Assembly (NCBI RefSeq): GCF_000381525.1
Contig: NZ_KB906610.1
Span: 1 to 64,000 of the forward strand
DNA length: 64,000 nucleotides
Direction of reading: 5' to 3'
From: Peptostreptococcus anaerobius VPI 4330 = DSM 2949
GTDB taxonomy: Bacteria; Bacillota; Clostridia; Peptostreptococcales; Peptostreptococcaceae
In this document: positions 62,736 to 64,000 of the stretch, one piece after another
Layout: each line of letters begins with the position of its first letter
Position numbering within the stretch: position 1 is the first letter of the stretch
The notes under the pieces: model-generated
What the model was told of the DNA's origin: nothing
What the model saw: the letters and a program-made list of their open reading frames with translations, nothing else
The model's database searches: none
Made by a program: the position numbers and the translations under genes

Positions 62736-64000
62736 TTGAGTTTTACTAGTTTAACATTTTTAGTTTATTTCTTCCCTCTAGCTATGATTGTCTATGCTTT
62801 GACTCCGAAGAAGTTAAAAAATAAGAGCTTATTAGTACTGAGTTTGATTTTTTATAGTTGGGGAGAGCCTGCCTATCTTTTACTTTTGTTGCTGTCTATT
62901 TTGGTGACTTGGTTTGGGGTTAGGCATATACACAGGATTAGGACGAGTAGAGAAGAAGCCAAATTCTACATGGTTTGTCTAATAGTATTTAACATAGCAA
63001 TTCTAGGATTCTTTAAATATTATGGATTTTTAATCGATAACGTTAATTTTATTACTAGACTAAACCTTAAGATAATAGATTTACCGCTTCCTTTTGGTAT
63101 ATCATTTTATACATTCAAGATAATATCATATATAGTTGATGTGTATACAGCTAGGACAAGGCCTCAAAAATCTCTCGCAGATTTTGCCCTGTACATATCT
63201 ATATTCCCTCAGGCTGGTGCAGGACCTATAGTTCAGTACTCAGAGATGGAAGGTCAGTTAAAATCTAGGACAAATGATATTGACCACTTTGGTAGGGGAG
63301 TAGAAAAGTTTATTATAGGTCTTGGTAAAAAGGTACTCATAGCCAATAACATGGCTCTTATATGGGCTAGTGTCAAGGGTATTCCAGGTCTTGAAATGTC
63401 TGCTATGACCGCTTGGTTGGGTATAATAGCCTATACCCTACAGATATACTTTGACTTTAGTGGCTACTCAGATATGGCTATAGGCCTTGGATATATGATG
63501 GGATTTGAATGGGCCGAAAACTTTAACTATCCTTATGTGGCCAAGTCTGCAACAGAGTTTTGGAGGAGATGGCACATATCATTAGGAAACTGGTTTAAGA
63601 CCTATATATATTTTCCACTTGGAGGAAATAGGTGTTCAAAGCTTATAAATATGAGGAATATATTTGTAGTTTGGATGGTTACAGGTCTATGGCATGGAGC
63701 TAATTGGAACTTTGTCCTTTGGGGGCTTTTCTACGGCTTACTTATATATTTTGAAAAGCTTAGCTTGGGAAGGAGACTAGCCAAAACAAATAAGAAGATA
63801 CAAAGCCTATACTGCTTGCTGATAGTTGTTATGGGATGGGTACTATTTGACTTTACTAGCCTTTCTGAGATATTTAAATTCTATTCAAATATGTTTATAT
63901 TTGGATCTACAGGTCTCGTTGATAAAGAGGCCCTACACATCATAAAGACTTCTTGGAAGTTGATGTTACCAGCGATTATAGGTTCTACACCTTTTGTAAT
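62736..64000 (+). CDS. MBOAT-family membrane-bound O-acyltransferase (partial)
   Basis: The frame is open from TTG 62736, six bases after AAGGGGGGAT, to the window end (421 complete codons). It has many hydrophobic segments. PLPFGISFYTFKIISYIVDVY, QIYFDFSGYSDMAIGLGYMMGFE, TEFWRRWHISLGNWFKTYIYFPLGG and TGLWHGANWNFVLWG, with the catalytic His in the last, are hallmarks of AlgI/DltB-type MBOAT proteins. With the SGNH protein it likely O-acetylates an exported glycan. The 3' end is outside the window. Confidence 0.93.
   Translation, partial: MSFTSLTFLVYFFPLAMIVYALTPKKLKNKSLLVLSLIFYSWGEPAYLLLLLLSILVTWFGVRHIHRIRTSREEAKFYMVCLIVFNIAILGFFKYYGFLIDNVNFITRLNLKIIDLPLPFGISFYTFKIISYIVDVYTARTRPQKSLADFALYISIFPQAGAGPIVQYSEMEGQLKSRTNDIDHFGRGVEKFIIGLGKKVLIANNMALIWASVKGIPGLEMSAMTAWLGIIAYTLQIYFDFSGYSDMAIGLGYMMGFEWAENFNYPYVAKSATEFWRRWHISLGNWFKTYIYFPLGGNRCSKLINMRNIFVVWMVTGLWHGANWNFVLWGLFYGLLIYFEKLSLGRRLAKTNKKIQSLYCLLIVVMGWVLFDFTSLSEIFKFYSNMFIFGSTGLVDKEALHIIKTSWKLMLPAIIGSTPFV

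Overview
The window looks like a chromosomal segment of a low-GC, anaerobic, amino-acid-fermenting Firmicute of the Clostridia. The best guess is a Peptostreptococcaceae member close to Peptostreptococcus. The reasons are a cell-wall cysteine peptidase with CWB2 anchor repeats of the Clostridioides difficile Cwp type, an indolepyruvate:ferredoxin oxidoreductase, an AdhE, a V-type rather than F-type ATPase operon, and gene order around cysS-mrnC-rlmB-yacP-sigH and rpmG-secE-nusG-rplKAJL. Organism identity is inference; no search was run.

Layout. 0-4 kb: the start of an IS30-type transposase, a CobW/COG0523 GTPase with a His-rich loop, and a divergent unit encoding a GTPase-like/permease fusion plus a YcgQ-type partner, probably metal-related. 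4-6.6 kb: a secreted papain-like CWB2 protein. 6.6-10.3 kb: cysS-mrnC-rlmB-yacP-sigH, then tRNA-Arg(CCT). 10.7-17.8 kb: a phosphoesterase, adhE with Rex-like sites around its promoter, and iorAB. 17.9-24 kb: a damaged, AT-rich accessory block with a secreted-protein gene broken by a stop codon, a two-component/ABC-transporter operon whose ATPase is frameshifted, and a small secreted toxin-like gene with a frameshifted tail plus its likely immunity gene, preceded by two strong palindromes.

24-31.5 kb: a lysine-riboswitch-controlled operon on the minus strand (lysC-asd-[dapA'-'dapB]-dapH-dapL-alr-lysA). Here dapA and dapB appear to have been collapsed by deletion into one 66-codon chimera. 31.7-36.3 kb: a methionine T-box leader, metN-metI-metQ with an 18-bp tandem repeat between metI and metQ, and an M20 amidohydrolase. 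36.9-45.6 kb: ntpFIKECGABD, a V-ATPase whose c subunit carries the complete Na+ ligand set. 45.8-48.9 kb: nadABC. 49-51.6 kb: a hemolysin III/PAQR protein, an old-yellow-enzyme-type oxidoreductase, and a small membrane protein whose Shine-Dalgarno site is separated from its start by a hairpin. 51.7-57.5 kb: a proline-peptide utilisation group (POT importer, two Xaa-Pro M24 peptidases, prolyl aminopeptidase). 57.6-61 kb: rpmG-secE-nusG-rplK-rplA-rplJ-rplL with an L10 leader. 61.3-64 kb: SGNH hydrolase, DUF4358-like protein and an MBOAT acyltransferase running off the end.

Working together, the genes describe a peptide-eating anaerobe: surface proteolysis, peptide import, release of proline-containing dipeptides, 2-oxoacid oxidation through ferredoxin, reductant disposal through AdhE, and Na+ coupling through the V-ATPase. 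The sigH-to-rpmG stretch that is normally contiguous in Clostridia is split here by about 47 kb, and rpoB does not follow rplL.
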